Positions 1 to 11,471 are shown, numbered from the stretch's first letter. The stretch is DNA of 64,000 bases from Eledone cirrhosa (GCA_964016885.1 OZ024743.1:341019907-341083906), one strand, 5' to 3'. Numbers and translations: made by a program. The notes: generated from the sequence alone by a model not told the origin.

Positions 1-848
1 TTCGGATTTTTGTATCGAGCCTACGGATCTCTGTGCTTGACCAGTTGATGACATTGTAACTGTAGGTTACTACTGGTATGGCAAGCGTGTTTATGGCATC
101 GATCCTATTCCTTGCATTCAATTCCGTTCTTAAGATTGCTCTGACTCTGCGGTAACATTCCTTCCTTATCCTTTCCCTCATTGTCGAGTGCTTGATTCCG
201 TCTCCTTCACAAACACCTAGATATTTGTAAGTTTGTTCTTGATCAAGCTCTCTTATCACGTTCCCCCGATCAAGATTAATGTCTGAACTCTTCAGCAGCT
301 TTCCTCTGGTGAACGTTGCTTTGGCGCATTTATCCAGTCCAAACTATTTTAATGTCATCACTGAACTGCTTCACAGTGGATAATAGCCCTTGCAATTGTT
401 CATCATTTTTTGCAAATAGTTTCAGGTCATCCATGTAGAACAGGTGATTAATGGTTTTGTCATAGACTCTATATCCATGTTTTGTTTCATTGAGCATTTT
501 ACTTAATGGTATAAGTGCGATGCAGAATAAAAGCGGTGATAAAGAGTCACCCTGAAAAATTCCACAATTAATGTTAACTTCTCCAGCTTCCAGTGATTTT
601 GTTTCACTATTCAAAAGGAGTGTCGTTCTCCATGTCCTCATACTGAATGACAAAAACCTCCTGACAACGGGGGATATTTTGAAAATCTCTAAACATTTTT
701 CAATCCAACTGTGTGACAAACTATCAAATGCTTTTTTATAATCTATCCAAGCAATCGATAGATTTTTGTGTCTATTATGACAATCTTCCAGTATCATTTT
801 GTTAACCAGAAGCTGATCCTTACAGCCATATGAGCCTCGTTTACACCC

Positions 849-850
<2 letters not shown>
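1..850 (-). mobile_element. D2 LINE fragment (R4/Dong-like), RT part, cut by window edge
   Basis: This segment matches by eye the stretch 12724-13577 of the D2 copy further right, with only a few differences. It encodes the RT core: the motif A segment WIDYKKAFD, the segment [13 protein letters not shown] and the catalytic FYMDD. A 2-base loss near 348 (CCAAACTATTTT against CCAAACTCCATTTT) breaks the reading frame. One difference from the other copy is at 664 (GACAACGGGG against GATAACGGGG). The element's 5' side ends at about 850 directly against an (ATT)n tract, where the full copy continues. Its 3' part lies outside the window. It is a 5'-truncated, inactive copy, but its closeness to the other copy suggests a young insertion. 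Confidence 0.85.
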
Positions 851-886
<36 letters not shown>

Positions 887-893
887 GTTATTG
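849..893. repeat. (ATT)n microsatellite
   Basis: About a dozen ATT units followed by two GTTATT variants. It separates the 5' truncation point of the D2 fragment from the 3' end of the next D1 copy. Confidence 0.95.
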
Positions 894-972
894 TTATTCC
901 TTGAATCTCAGTCATTGATGTTGGTTAACTGGAAAGTCCGTTGGATTGAATATCAAGCCACTACCTGCAGCC

Positions 973-3900
973 TCAGATATTCAGGACGTATCGGAGGGTT
1001 CTTGCCGTTCCAAGCAAGCATGCCTTTTGAAGCGTTCCAAAAAGCGTGAAGGGGCCGATTTTCTTTAACCATCCCTGGAAACCTTTGGAGATAGTCCCCA
1101 GTGCGCCTATGACAATCGGGATCACTTTGACTTCATGGCAGTTCCAAATCCTTTTCACCTCCCACTTTAGGTCCTGGTATCGGTTAATTTTCTCCCTCTC
1201 CTTCTCTTGCACTCTCGTGTCGAACGGGCAGGCCACATCCACAATCAGGCACGATCTTTTTTCTTTGTCCACAACCACCAGGTCAGGTCTATTGTGTTCC
1301 AGTTTTTTGTCCGTCTGTATCCTAAAATCCCACAGCACCTTCACCTGATTGTTCTCCATCACCGCCTCTGGCCTATGCTCATACCATTTCTCAGAATGTG
1401 GTAGATTGTTTACTTTGCACAGGTGCCAGTGGATCACCCTGCCCATCACATCGTGTCTCCAGCCCTTATAGTGGGTCTGGGCTAGGTGTTTACACTCGGA
1501 CACAATGTGAGCCACAGTCTCCTCTCTCTCTCCACAGATCCTGCACAGTGGGCTAGCCTCCTCCTTGTAGATATGGTGCTTCAACCACTTCGTTTTGAGG
1601 GCCTGCTCCTGCGCAGCCATTAGCATTCCTTCTGTAGCCTTTTTGAGGTCTCCTCTTCTCAACCAGTTCCATGTCTGTGGATCTCTAAATTCAGTTTTCT
1701 CAAAGAAGGTACTATGAAGGGATTTTCCCTTAAGGCTGCTCTTCCTCCTTGATGTTATTTCCTCCTTGGGTATCCCCTGGCCTACTGTCCCCTCCTTCAG
1801 TACAGCTCTGAGCATTGGCTCCTTACTATAGGTCACGTATTTGTATAGGTTGTTTTTCTCCATCTGAACACAGTCCTCTATGCTGATAAGACCTCTTCCA
1901 CCCTCAGATCTCCTTAGGTAGAGTCTATCGACATCACTCCTCTTGTGGAACATGTTGTAGATAGTCAATAGCTTCCTAGTCTTCCTATCCATTTCTTTTT
2001 GTTCAGCAACATTCCATCTCAGAATTCCCGCACTGTACCTAATAATAGACACAGCTCGGGAATTTACTGCGCTTATGGCATTTCTGCTGTTCAGATGTGA
2101 CTTCAATACGCTCCTTACTCTCCGAATGTATTCAGTTCTTAACAATTCCTTCATTTTTTTGTTCTTTATGCCATCAGCCTCCAGAACGCCCAAATACTTG
2201 TATCCTTCCTCAGAGTCAATTTCCTTTATCATCTCACCTGTTGGTATCTGGATCCCGTTACTTCTGCTCAACCTACCCCTCCTCATCACAATGACTCCAC
2301 ATTTACCAATACCAAACTGCATACATATATCACTGCTGAAAATACGGACAGTGTCAACAAGCACATCCAACTCCTTCTCACTTTTCCCGAAGAGCTTAAG
2401 GTCGTCCATGAAGAGGAGGTGATTGATGGTAAGCTCTCCCCTTCCCAACTTGTATCCTGCTCTCACTTTTCGCAGCATAATGGTCAAGGGCATCAGGGCA
2501 AGGACAAACAACAGAGGGGACAGGCTATCTCCCTGGAAGATACCTCTCTTGATCTTCACGCTTCCCAAGGATACTCCAGTTGATGTCAACTCTGTCTCCC
2601 AGGACCCCATACTCCTGCCCAGCAACTGTCTGATGTTATCTGCCACCCTGAAGATCTCCAGGCTTTTGGTGATCCAGGAATGAGGCACCATGTCAAATGC
2701 CTTTCTGTAGTCTATCCATCCCATGGCAAGATCAGTGTGTCTCCTCCTGCAATTCCCCATTACCATCTTATCAATAAGCAACTGGTCCTTTGTACCACGT
2801 GACTTCTTTCGGCATCCTTTCTGTTCGTCCGGCAACAAGTTGTTTGTGTGGAGGTGATGGTAGATTTCCTCAGACACAATGCTCGTCAACAGTTTCCACA
2901 TTACGGGCAGACATGTGATAGGTCTATAGTTGGTGACATCATTACCCTTGATTTGGTCTTTCATTATCAGAACTGTGGTACCTTTTGTCAACCACTCTGG
3001 CACCTCACCCGACACCAAGCAGTCATTGAACATGGCCGTCAGCTTCGGGTGGAGGGATGTTAAATGTTTAATCCAATACCCCTGCACACCATCTGGGCCT
3101 GGTGATTTCCAGTTGGTTAGTTTTTTGGCTTGCCCCTTAAGAGTTTCAACTGTGATACTCAAATCAGTCTGTTGCTGTGCCTGCTCACCGATCTCCCTCT
3201 GTACTGTCTCAATCCACCCTGCCTGGGCATTGTGTCTAACATCCTGCTCCCATATTCCTCTCCAGAATGTTTTAGCTTGTTCCGCCCCAGGGATCAAGTC
3301 GGTGCCTCTTTCTTTCCCCTCAAGCTGTCCAAACAGCATCTTCTGGTTGTTGTCGAACATGCGGTTCTGTTTATACTGACTGACTCTGTTCTCGTATCGC
3401 CTGATTTTGGCACTCTTTGCTACAATGCGTTGCTTCAATTCCTCTATGATAATATTTAGCTTTTTACTCCTAGTTTTGTATTTTATTTCCAGTCTATTTT
3501 TAGTGCCTATGTTTTTTAGTGTCCCATTCAGTAGTGACTCAAGCTTTCCTATGTCATTTCTCATTTCCCCGATTTGCCCACTCAGTCGCTTCTTCCACCA
3601 CGGCTCTGCTCTTTCTTGTCTGTTGTTTCCTCTCGCTTTTATACCAAGTAGTTTCCTCACCGTATTTGCTGTTGCTTTGAGGATATTGTTGCACTGGTGA
3701 AGACTCCTCGCCTCAAGGTATGGGATGACTTTGTTTACCTTAGCTGTTGTTTCTTTTAACTTTTTCCTGTCTACAAATCTTAGGTTCATAGGTCTCCCAC
3801 TATCATTGTTCAACTCATCTACCACTAAATTTAGGATGTCAACCGAATCTTGTCCTAGCCCGTCAGCATTCATCTCCTCAGTGGCCGTATCTCTGTTCCA

Positions 3901-4365
3901 GGTATTATTTATCTCAGTATTCAGATCATTGTCTGCTTCGGGTGGTTCCTTCGCTCTCAGGACCTCCTCACCTTCATTTCCCGCCGGCTCGCTTGTCTGG
4001 CATACTACACCCGCCATCTCCAAGCCATTCTCTCTGCTCAGTTCCTCCAGTTCCAGCTCGCTTATCCACCCATTAGTTCTTATTACCCGAGCCTGCCCGG
4101 CCAATTTTTGTTCATCTAATTTAAATAAACCAATCTCGTTCCAGATGTTATGCATCCGTCTCCTGTAGCCCCTCTCCTTGGGGTTACTTTTCAGGTAGCA
4201 TTGCATAACAGTTCTATTCAATTCTTTCGTCCAGTTGGTTCTGGCCCCTTTCCTTCTTCTTCTTCCTCCAACATCAGCAGTATTTCGTTGACAGTCAGGT
4301 TCCTGCTGCTGAGCCAGGGGGCACCTGTTGGGTGAGAGTCTGTCACATGACGTTCTAGTCTCCAT
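973..4365 (-). CDS. Intact LINE polyprotein: HTH/Myb-like region, RT, CCHC, RLE endonuclease
   Basis: A 1130-residue ORF without stops. An N-terminal basic tryptophan-containing segment (WTKELNR...GYRRRMHNIW, about residues 44-75) resembles the HTH/Myb-like DNA-binding regions of RLE-type LINEs. The RT covers about residues 410-780: PGPDG, NYRPITCL, motif A WIDYRKAFD with catalytic Asp552, [10 protein letters not shown], and FMDDLKLF with Asp654 and Asp655. The C-terminal part has a CX2CX8HX4C finger (C941, C944, H953, C958), then RPD (Asp1028) and Asp1043 in LIVDVACP, the PD-D pair of a restriction-like endonuclease. All catalytic residues are present, so the product could nick DNA and prime reverse transcription in the nucleus. 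The ATG at 4365 is the first in frame. The decayed copy at 43561-47253 has an in-frame ATG 11 codons upstream where this copy reads ATA. Confidence 0.9.
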   Translation of the reverse strand: METRTSCDRLSPNRCPLAQQQEPDCQRNTADVGGRRRRKGARTNWTKELNRTVMQCYLKSNPKERGYRRRMHNIWNEIGLFKLDEQKLAGQARVIRTNGWISELELEELSRENGLEMAGVVCQTSEPAGNEGEEVLRAKEPPEADNDLNTEINNTWNRDTATEEMNADGLGQDSVDILNLVVDELNNDSGRPMNLRFVDRKKLKETTAKVNKVIPYLEARSLHQCNNILKATANTVRKLLGIKARGNNRQERAEPWWKKRLSGQIGEMRNDIGKLESLLNGTLKNIGTKNRLEIKYKTRSKKLNIIIEELKQRIVAKSAKIRRYENRVSQYKQNRMFDNNQKMLFGQLEGKERGTDLIPGAEQAKTFWRGIWEQDVRHNAQAGWIETVQREIGEQAQQQTDLSITVETLKGQAKKLTNWKSPGPDGVQGYWIKHLTSLHPKLTAMFNDCLVSGEVPEWLTKGTTVLIMKDQIKGNDVTNYRPITCLPVMWKLLTSIVSEEIYHHLHTNNLLPDEQKGCRKKSRGTKDQLLIDKMVMGNCRRRHTDLAMGWIDYRKAFDMVPHSWITKSLEIFRVADNIRQLLGRSMGSWETELTSTGVSLGSVKIKRGIFQGDSLSPLLFVLALMPLTIMLRKVRAGYKLGRGELTINHLLFMDDLKLFGKSEKELDVLVDTVRIFSSDICMQFGIGKCGVIVMRRGRLSRSNGIQIPTGEMIKEIDSEEGYKYLGVLEADGIKNKKMKELLRTEYIRRVRSVLKSHLNSRNAISAVNSRAVSIIRYSAGILRWNVAEQKEMDRKTRKLLTIYNMFHKRSDVDRLYLRRSEGGRGLISIEDCVQMEKNNLYKYVTYSKEPMLRAVLKEGTVGQGIPKEEITSRRKSSLKGKSLHSTFFEKTEFRDPQTWNWLRRGDLKKATEGMLMAAQEQALKTKWLKHHIYKEEASPLCRICGEREETVAHIVSECKHLAQTHYKGWRHDVMGRVIHWHLCKVNNLPHSEKWYEHRPEAVMENNQVKVLWDFRIQTDKKLEHNRPDLVVVDKEKRSCLIVDVACPFDTRVQEKEREKINRYQDLKWEVKRIWNCHEVKVIPIVIGALGTISKGFQGWLKKIGPFTLFGTLQKACLLGTARTLRYVLNI

Positions 4366-4934
4366 TTCACCGTTATTCGAACTGTTTATGTTCGATATTT
4401 AAACACTCTTATCGAGGATTGGCGAATGTATGTTTACATAGCCATCTGTGGATCCGCCATCCCACTTGGCCCTTGTGTGGCATTATCACCACGCTGTATA
4501 CGGACACACATAAACAAACAAACACACGGGCAGAAAGGGCCCCAAAAATGAATAAGCATAAGTTTCATTGTAATGTAGTATTCGAATGTCCGACTTAGTT
4601 TTTGTTTTTTAAGTTTTACTTTTCCCCCCCTCTTCTCTGTCCGTCCGCCTGCTTCTCTCTTCATTCTTATTTTCTTTACGTTTTTGGGGTTTCTTTTTTT
4701 GTTTTTGTTTTTCTCTGTTTTTCTCGTTTTTTACTGTTGTTGCTGTGCTGCTTTTGTTGTTTGTTTTTTCTTTTTTCTTTTGAGTCTATCTATATATTTT
4801 GATGCCTTCCTCTTTGTTAGTAGTAGGAATTCTATAATGTGGAAGTGGTAGCCAGCAGAGACTAGCGGCGTTGGCGATACTGAGACAGTGGTGGCGGTGA
4901 TGTCGATACCGAGGCAGCGGTGGCGGTGATGCGA

Positions 4935-5594
4935 CCGTATTACTGTAGTGATGGTGCTGTAGCGGTGGCAGCAGCAGTGAAGGAGTCAGGGGGTGGTGGC
5001 GGCGGTGATGGGACAGCGGTGGCAATGATGGCCGCAGTGAGCGGTGGCGGTGAAGGTGAAAATGCTGTTGTGTTCAGTGTACACAGATGATGGGGTGGGT
5101 GGTGTATCTAGTTTCTGGTGTTGGTGAGTTTCGCTGTCCTATATAGTGTAGCCAGAGGAGAGGAGGGGGGGGGGGGTTCTTCTTCTTCCATTTATAGCCA
5201 TTTTATTTTATTTATTTTTTTTTTTTTGGATATACAGTGTACAATACAAAGTTGAATATTTGAATATTTGAGCCGTATTACTGTAGTGATGGTGCTGTAG
5301 CGGTGGCAGCAGCAGTGAAGGAGTCAGGGGGTGGTGGCGGCGGTGATGGGACAGCGGTGGCAATGATGGCCGTAGTGAGCGGTGGCGGTGAAGGTGAAAA
5401 TGCTGTTGTGTTTAGTGTACACAGATGATGGGGTGGGCGGTGTATCTAGTTTCTGGTGTTGGTGAGTTTAGCTGTCCTATATAGTGTAGCCAGAGGAGAG
5501 GAGGGGGGGGGGTTCTTCTTCTTCCATTTATAGCCATTTTTTTTTTGGATATACAGTGTACAATACAAAGTTGAACATTTGAATATTTGAGCCT
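4935..5594 (-). repeat. 338-bp tandem duplication in the D1 5' UTR
   Basis: Two near-identical units, 4935-5272 and 5273-5594, begin CCGTATTACTGTAGTGATGG and include the GGTGGC-rich stretch, the TGTACACAGATGATGGGG segment, a poly-G run and the CTTCTTCTTCC block. The copy at 38944-43491 has only one unit (from about 43000). In the element's sense this is upstream of the ORF, where LINE promoters lie, so the duplication may resemble the promoter monomers of mouse L1. That role is inference. Confidence 0.85.
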
Positions 5595-5756
5595 TATAAC
5601 AATATATTTTGGGTCCGAATTTTTTGGGGCTCAAGCCGGGTGCTTTACGTAGCATTTGTACTAAGAGTTGTTATTTCACAAATGATTTAAATATGTTAAA
5701 AATTCAAAACTTACGGGAGCGATTTCATGACCTCCGTCACCTCGTGCGTCTTCTTC

Positions 5757-5758
5757 CC

Positions 5759-5814
<56 letters not shown>
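5757..5814. repeat. (ATT)n microsatellite between D1 and T copies
   Basis: A pure ATT run of about 19 units separating the 5' end of the minus-strand D1 element from the 5' end of the plus-strand T element, so two full-length elements stand head to head across it. Confidence 0.97.
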
Positions 5815-6294
5815 GGCGACCTACGTAGTAAATCGTATCATCGTGAGCTCCGCAAAGGTTTGTTATTTTCAGTTGTTTCAAATTGCCATTTATGGAAAAC
5901 TTTTATTGTTAACTGTATATAACTGCACATACATTGATTTCCGAAAAGGACACTCAAAAATAGTGGGGCTTTGAGCCAAAAATTTAAACTTTTTATAATT
6001 ATCAAACAAAAATTTTTCTTTGAAAAATCATGACTGTCTCAGAGTCACTCCTACCTCACAATCTAACACCTCACACCGACACCACCATTGTAAATATTGC
6101 TACGTTTGCCAACACTGGAAATGTAAGCAGTAGCAATATTTTAAATTTGTCTCAGGCGACGTTCATTTCCCGCCATTACCAATGACTGCAGGTGTTAAAG
6201 CCGCCACCACCACCACCACCACCACCACAACAGCGACAACAGAAACAAAAGAAAAAATAAATTAACTCGTGATATCGAAATTAATTCAACCAAA

Positions 6295-7943
6295 ATGAAC
6301 TCTTCCACACCGAACACCACTGACACCACCACAACTGAAACTAATATTAACAATAGCAAAAATAACGACAACAACAACAGCAACAATGAAATTAAAAAAA
6401 CTACCCTGAGTTTTGCCAGAGTAGCAAAAACGTGCGAAGTGATCCAGGTAACTCAGGAGGAATTAGAAGAAGCCAAAGGAATGGTAAAGAAAGATGGGTA
6501 CAGGGTCAGCCTCACCCCACCACCCACACCTAATAAAATGGAGCAACGTCGCCTATGCACCGTGTCTTATCGGACAATTAACATAAAATCGCGCCGAGTG
6601 GAATGGGCATCCGAGTCCCAAATCCAAAAAGCTTTGGGACATGTGTGGGCAAAGAAAACCCACATCAGACGTGGGCAGAAGTATGGAACCGTTGACGTGT
6701 TCTTTGAAACACCACAGGAGGCCAGAGAACACTTCATGGCCCCATTAAGAAGTGACGACTTCACACTCATCCCAAGCTATTGTGGCCAGAGACTTGTGAA
6801 GATCAGGCTGACCCACGTTCCACCGGCCATCGAAATTCCCTGGCTAATGGCTGCGGTCCTCGCCGGCATCGAGGCCAACACCAAGATAATTGAAATAGCG
6901 AAAGAAAAGCAGGAGGACTGGTCCGGATCTGGGATGGAGCTCCTGATCCAAGCGGTCCATAAAAGCATTGAGGAGATCCCAGAGGTAATAGACCTCCTGA
7001 CGGCAGCAACCTCACCGTAATCGTCGAGGGCAGAAGACCTAGGTGTGTCGTTTGTGGTGAAGGAACCCACCTAAGGGCTTTCTGCCCTCAAGCTAAAAGG
7101 TTGAGGCCACCTCTCTTACCCACCCCAGTGACTCAACCATCAACACCACCAGCAGCATAAATGGCAGCAACAACTGTAGCAGCAACAACAGAAGCAACTA
7201 TAACAGCAACAACCCCAGCAACAGTAGCAAAACTAACACCACCACCACCCAATGCGCCAGAACTAGCACCAGTGCCTACACCATCCAACACGCCACAACC
7301 AAAACCAACGCCCGTGGAGGATTTTCCACTCCCCCGCCGGTCACAGCTGGAGACAGATTGTGACAATGAGGAGTGGGAAACGGTATCAGGAAAAAAAAAG
7401 AAACCAAAAAAGAAAAAAATTCTCTTCCTTTCCCCTCCAAAAACAAAATACAGAGGGAAACAAATAAATTAACAAACAAAAAAGTTAGGACAGATATGCC
7501 ACCATCCACACCAGCATCACCAACCCCATCACCACAAACACCAACACCATCACCATCATTAACCCCAACACCACCATCACCAACACCACAAAAGTCACCA
7601 AAACGCGTAACAGAAACAAACCCAAACAAAACAAAACAACCAAAAGAATACACACTACACAGCATTAAATTTGAACAAGCAATTATTACACTACATGCAA
7701 CACAACACCAGCATCACAGAAAAAGACTACACAACAACCCAAAAGTTAACACCACCTCCACACATACAAATCACTCGCATCACACAGAAAACGTACACGA
7801 CACTAAAACAAGAATTCCCCAAAGACATCGGAGACTTCCGACAAACACTCTCCAGGAGGATTTATAAGGACATCCTTCTGGAGGAGGCCACAAGCAGTGA
7901 AAAGGAAGGACAAACCATCCTTCCTCTACGAGAAGTAAGGTAA
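6295..7943 (+). pseudogene. T-a ORF1 (RNA-binding CCHC protein), frameshifted
   Basis: ORF1 of the Tx1-like element, expected to bind element RNA. It starts at ATG 6295 with an Asn/Thr-rich low-complexity region (to about residue 38), followed by a conserved globular part that includes the segment KKTHIRRGQKYGTVDVFF. A frameshift near 6995 ends the first frame at 7020. The next frame continues with VIVEGRRPRC and a perfect CX2CX4HX4C zinc knuckle (CVVCGEGTHLRAFC, about 7049-7090). A Pro/Thr-rich tail follows, with EEWETVSGKKKK at about 7369-7405, and further frames reach 7943. The GGTAAGT sequence at 7940-7945 sits at the end of ORF1 in all four copies that reach this point. Confidence 0.8.
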
Positions 7944-7977
7944 GTGGTCTTTCCCATCATTTCCACTCCATTTCAAC

Positions 7978-10900
7978 ATGACCTCACTGAGAATAGGCAG
8001 CATAAATGCGCGTGGCTTGGGGTCGTCATGGAAGCAGGGCCACCTGCTCAACGACCTCAGGTCACTAAACATAGATGTAGTGGCGTTCAGCGAGACCAGA
8101 ATCTGCGAAGCACGGGCCTTCGCACCGATCTTCGGCGGCTACGATGTGTACGCATCTCCCAGCCGTCCGGGATCGGGGGGAGGAGTTGCTGTGCTTTTTC
8201 GGAGAGGTTTGGATCTCGCCATACGGGCCATCTTCCTGGACCCAGAAGGTAAGTTGGTGGTGCTAGACGTGATCAGCGGAGATGGGCAAGCTTTGAGGCT
8301 AGTGGCCGTCTAGCCCCGACAGGAGCAGGACGGCCTGATTTCTTCCGGCGTCTGGAGACCTTTCTTGGAACGTCCCGCTCTTTAGTGTTAGTGGGCGACT
8401 GGAACGGGATCTTAGATGGACGCTGGGACTGTGTGGGATTAGCGGATAGGGGAGGAGGGTGCAAGAGCCTCACCAACCTGCTCAGGCATTTTGAACTGTC
8501 TGACAGGTACCGATTGGATTTCCCGAATGTGCCAATGTGGACTTGGACAAATCGCATAGGGTCATCCAGATCATATCTAGATAGAGTATTTTGTAGAGAA
8601 ATCGATAGGTCTAGCATAGGCTGTCCACAATTCAAGATAGTCAGCTACACGGACTACAAATTCGTGATCTGTGTGCTTGACTTAGATAGGCTTCATAGAC
8701 GAGGATCCGGCTACTGGAAGCTAAACGCGTCCTTACCAGTGCGCAAGGTTTTACAGAGACCGGATTAGCGAACTAGTTAAGCAGGCGTTGACGGGGCCAT
8801 CGTCAACAACATGTGGTGGTTTGCTCTGAAAAGACAATTAGAATAGAGTCCATTAGGTTTAGTAAGGCTTTAGCAATAGAGAAAAATAGAGCAGAGAGAG
8901 AGTTAGTTAGAAAATTAGACGAGGCGCTTAGCAAAGGAATCGCGACTGACGTACTTGCGGCGAAATTGGCCCTTGACCAATTCTTCAATGCAAAGCACGA
9001 AGGCTGCGTTGTCAGAGCTAGGGTGCGTGCTCTCAGACACGAGGGTACGAAAATCGTTCAATGGGCCCGAGTGGCGGAGGCGCGTCGTGGCAACAAAGCC
9101 ACGATCCGGTCTTTGGTGGACCACGACGGGTGCATGCTACTCGATCTCGAGCAAATGTGTGAAGCTTTTCAGCGACACGTCGCTCTACTGGTCGGGGGCA
9201 GCGGCGGGCCGAATCGAGGGATGGACTTTAGTGTCTACCTCGACGGACTGCCGCGGCTCTCGGCCACTGAAGCGGAGTGTTGCGAAAAGCCGATAACAGC
9301 CGCTGAAGTACGGGAGGCAATGACTGGCTGCACAAGGGGTAAATCACCTGGTTTGGATGGTCTGCCCTATGAACTTTACGTACAGATGCCAGACTTGTTC
9401 GGAGGCCTCTTGCCGGACGTCTACTGCAACTGGCAACAGAACGGGAGAATTCCCAGCTCGGTGAGCCGAGCAGCTGTGGCGCTGCTGAGAAAGGATCCGA
9501 ACAAGGGGGATAACATAGATAATTTTAGGCCCATAACTGTGCTAAACACAGAGTTCAAAATTTTGGCCAAGGTGCTAGCAAAGAGGTTGGCGCTTGTCGT
9601 TGGTGGTCTGGTGGGAGAGGCGCCATTCCCGACAGATCCATCCACGACAACCTCCACCTCATGCGATACATCGTAGAGAGGGTAGCTAGGGAACCTGGCA
9701 CGGGTGGGTCCTTGATAAATTTAGATCAGTCGAAAGCTTTCGATAGGGTCGACCATCGTTACCTAGCGGCAGTCCTGAGGGCGGCTGGCTTTGGGCCCGT
9801 CTTCAGAGGCTGGATCGCTGCCATGCACAGCGACATCTGCTCTGTGGTGAGCGTGAACGGACACCTTTCGGAACCGTTCAACATCATGCACTCGGTCCCC
9901 CAAGGATGTCCCCTCTCGCCCCTCTTGTACGTATTGACTCTCGAGCCATTACTGCACAAACTGGAGACGTTGAGGGGGTCCCGCGCGAACTAGGATGCGG
10001 AAGATCCGTGTCAGCATATGCGGACGATGTCACCGTAGTGGTGTCGAACGCCAAACACATCGAGGCGATCGGCACTACACTAAGAGAATACGAAACGGTG
10101 ACAGGTGCAATGATCAACCAGGAAAAGTCAGTGGGCCTGCAGCTCGGCACCTGGAGAGGCAGGTTCATGCCGTTCAACAGCGTCGTCGGGCGCTGGACGG
10201 ACGGACGGGTTAAATTGCTTGGGGTCTGGTTCGGTCCGGATCTCCAGACGGATAAAATTGGGACGAGGTCTCGTGCAGGGTGGCTTCTCTCACCCAGAAA
10301 TGGGCCGAGAGGAAGTTATCCCTGAAAGGTCGAGCGGAGGTGGCTAACGCGTTTATCGCATCCGTCATCTACTACCGCCTGACCGTCGTGCCTTGTCCTA
10401 AGCCCCACCTTACTGCGCTGGAGCGTTTCCTCTTTCGTTTTTTGTGGAAGAGACGCGCCCCGTTGGTCAGGCGGTCCATCTGCTGTCAACACCCGCTACG
10501 TGGAGGGCTGGAATGTCTTCAGGCGCTCACAGCCCACGACCAATCGGGCAATGTGATCGGTGAAAACTCCACCTTGTCGTTCTATAGGGGATTAGTGGAG
10601 GGCAAGAGCGACGACGTACTTGGAGAAACGCTAGGCGTCGACGAAAATCAACTAGCCAATCTCTTCGGAAGGACTTTCGGGCCGGGGCCTATGGACAACT
10701 TCCAGAAATTCCTGGATTGGCATTGCTACCGAGGAGCTTTGCCAGTTCGGGATAAACTCTACAGGCATGGAAGTGCCGTCAGCCGGGCATGTCCGAGATA
10801 CGCGCAGGGCGACGAAACCGTCCTGCACGCACTCGTCCAGTGTCCGAGCATTGCTGACTTGTGGGTTTATGTCGAACACCTGCTGTCACTTGTAGGACGG

Positions 10901-11201
10901 ATCCAGCTATCAGCTGAGTCCATCGTGAGGATTTCACCGCCCTCTACCTTTAGACGGGAAGAGCAGGCGGTTTTTATCTGTCTGGTTGCCATGGCGAAAG
11001 AGATGGTGGACACGTTTGAAAGAACTGAAGACGAGCCCTTACCTCTTCGGTGATGCCCTGATTAACTTTTTCAAATTTCATTTGAAAAGGAAAATCAGGG
11101 TAGAGAGGGAAGTGCTCTCTTCCCAGCATTTTGTTGAAAGATGGGTGAGAGAAGCAAGTATGGCCCGTGTGAATGGGCCTACTTTGAGTATCTGTCTGTA
11201 A
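7978..11201 (+). pseudogene. T-a ORF2 (APE-type endonuclease + RT), broken
   Basis: ORF2 begins MTSLRIGSINARGLG. Endonuclease landmarks are SINARG (catalytic Asn), SETRI (Glu), GDWNGILDGRWD and RSYLDRVF, but the SDH motif reads TDY near 8651, so the catalytic His is lost. The RT follows: GKSPGLDGLPYELY, FRPITVLNTEFK, LDQSKAFDRVDH, PQGCPLSPLLYVL and SAYADDVTVVV (YADD at 10016-10027). The C-terminal finger has a Cys-to-Tyr change (CPRY instead of CPRC near 10790). Frameshifts lie near 8300, 8745, 9640, 9990 and 10260, and about 170 bp are deleted near 10508 compared with the copy at 47750-53369. The last codons are at 11201. Confidence 0.85.
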
Positions 11202-11445
11202 ATTAAAGGTGGAAAACTGGGAGAGGGCACTTGCCCTGGTGGTCAGGGTCACTGTGGCCTTTTAATGGGCTTTCTCCACAAATGTCCCTCGGAAGTCTCC
11301 CCCCTATTGGGGAATTTTTCTTTGTTATTTTATTACATCCTCTGTTATTTTACACGCAGAAATGCCCATTTGTACCGTCCAGGTATTGTCCTGTACTGTC
11401 CTCAATGTCTACTTTATGTAAACCCTTGTGGTTAATAAAGAAAAC

Positions 11446-11471
11446 ATTATTATTATTATTATTATTATTAT
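11446..11471. repeat. (ATT)n tail/junction
   Basis: The ATT tail of the plus-strand T-a copy runs straight into the sense 3' end of the minus-strand D2 element, so two LINEs meet tail to tail in the same microsatellite. Confidence 0.95.

Larger units (their letters stand above)
897..5757 (-). mobile_element. Full-length D1 LINE (RLE-type, R4/Dong-like)
   Basis: A non-LTR retrotransposon of about 4.86 kb that reads right to left. Its sense 3' end (near 897) runs into AATAAC/AAT repeats and its 5' end (near 5757, CGTGCGTCTTCTTCCC on the plus strand) abuts another (ATT)n tract. The same two ends recur in the copy at 38944-43491, which supports these as true termini. It carries one uninterrupted ORF, a 3' UTR of about 75 bp, and a 5' UTR of about 1.4 kb containing a 338-bp tandem duplication. 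The single ORF, the C-terminal restriction-like endonuclease and the location in TAA/ATT repeats are what is known for Dong of Bombyx and the R4 clade. The clade assignment is inference. It is the best candidate in the window for a recently active element. Confidence 0.9.
5815..11445 (+). mobile_element. Tx1-like LINE copy T-a, near full length, decayed
   Basis: A two-ORF non-LTR retrotransposon on the plus strand. It starts directly after (ATT)n and ends with TTAATAAAGAAAAC followed by (ATT)n, the same tail seen in the other T copies of this subfamily. The 5' UTR (5815-6294) has a weak GGCT/AGCC hairpin near 5965 where two other copies carry a strong one. The 3' UTR is about 11202-11445. The endonuclease, the RT with YADD, and the C-terminal finger place it in the L1/Tx1 group; Tx1 was chosen because that clade has site-specific and microsatellite-specific members and a CCHC ORF1. 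Several frameshifts and an internal deletion near 10508 make it inactive. Confidence 0.88.

Noticed and set aside
1046..4335. Plus-strand open frames opposite the D1 ORF (also over 39094-42383)
   Set aside because: Antisense shadows of the LINE ORF with no motif of their own.
897..5757. R2 element proper
   Set aside because: Although it has RLE and CCHC like R2, it lies in ATT repeats and not in the R2 site of 28S, and the single N-terminal HTH-like region without clear zinc fingers fits R4/Dong better.
7133..7665. Minus-strand Gly/Val-rich frames
   Set aside because: Antisense of the Pro/Thr-rich ORF1 tail of T-a.
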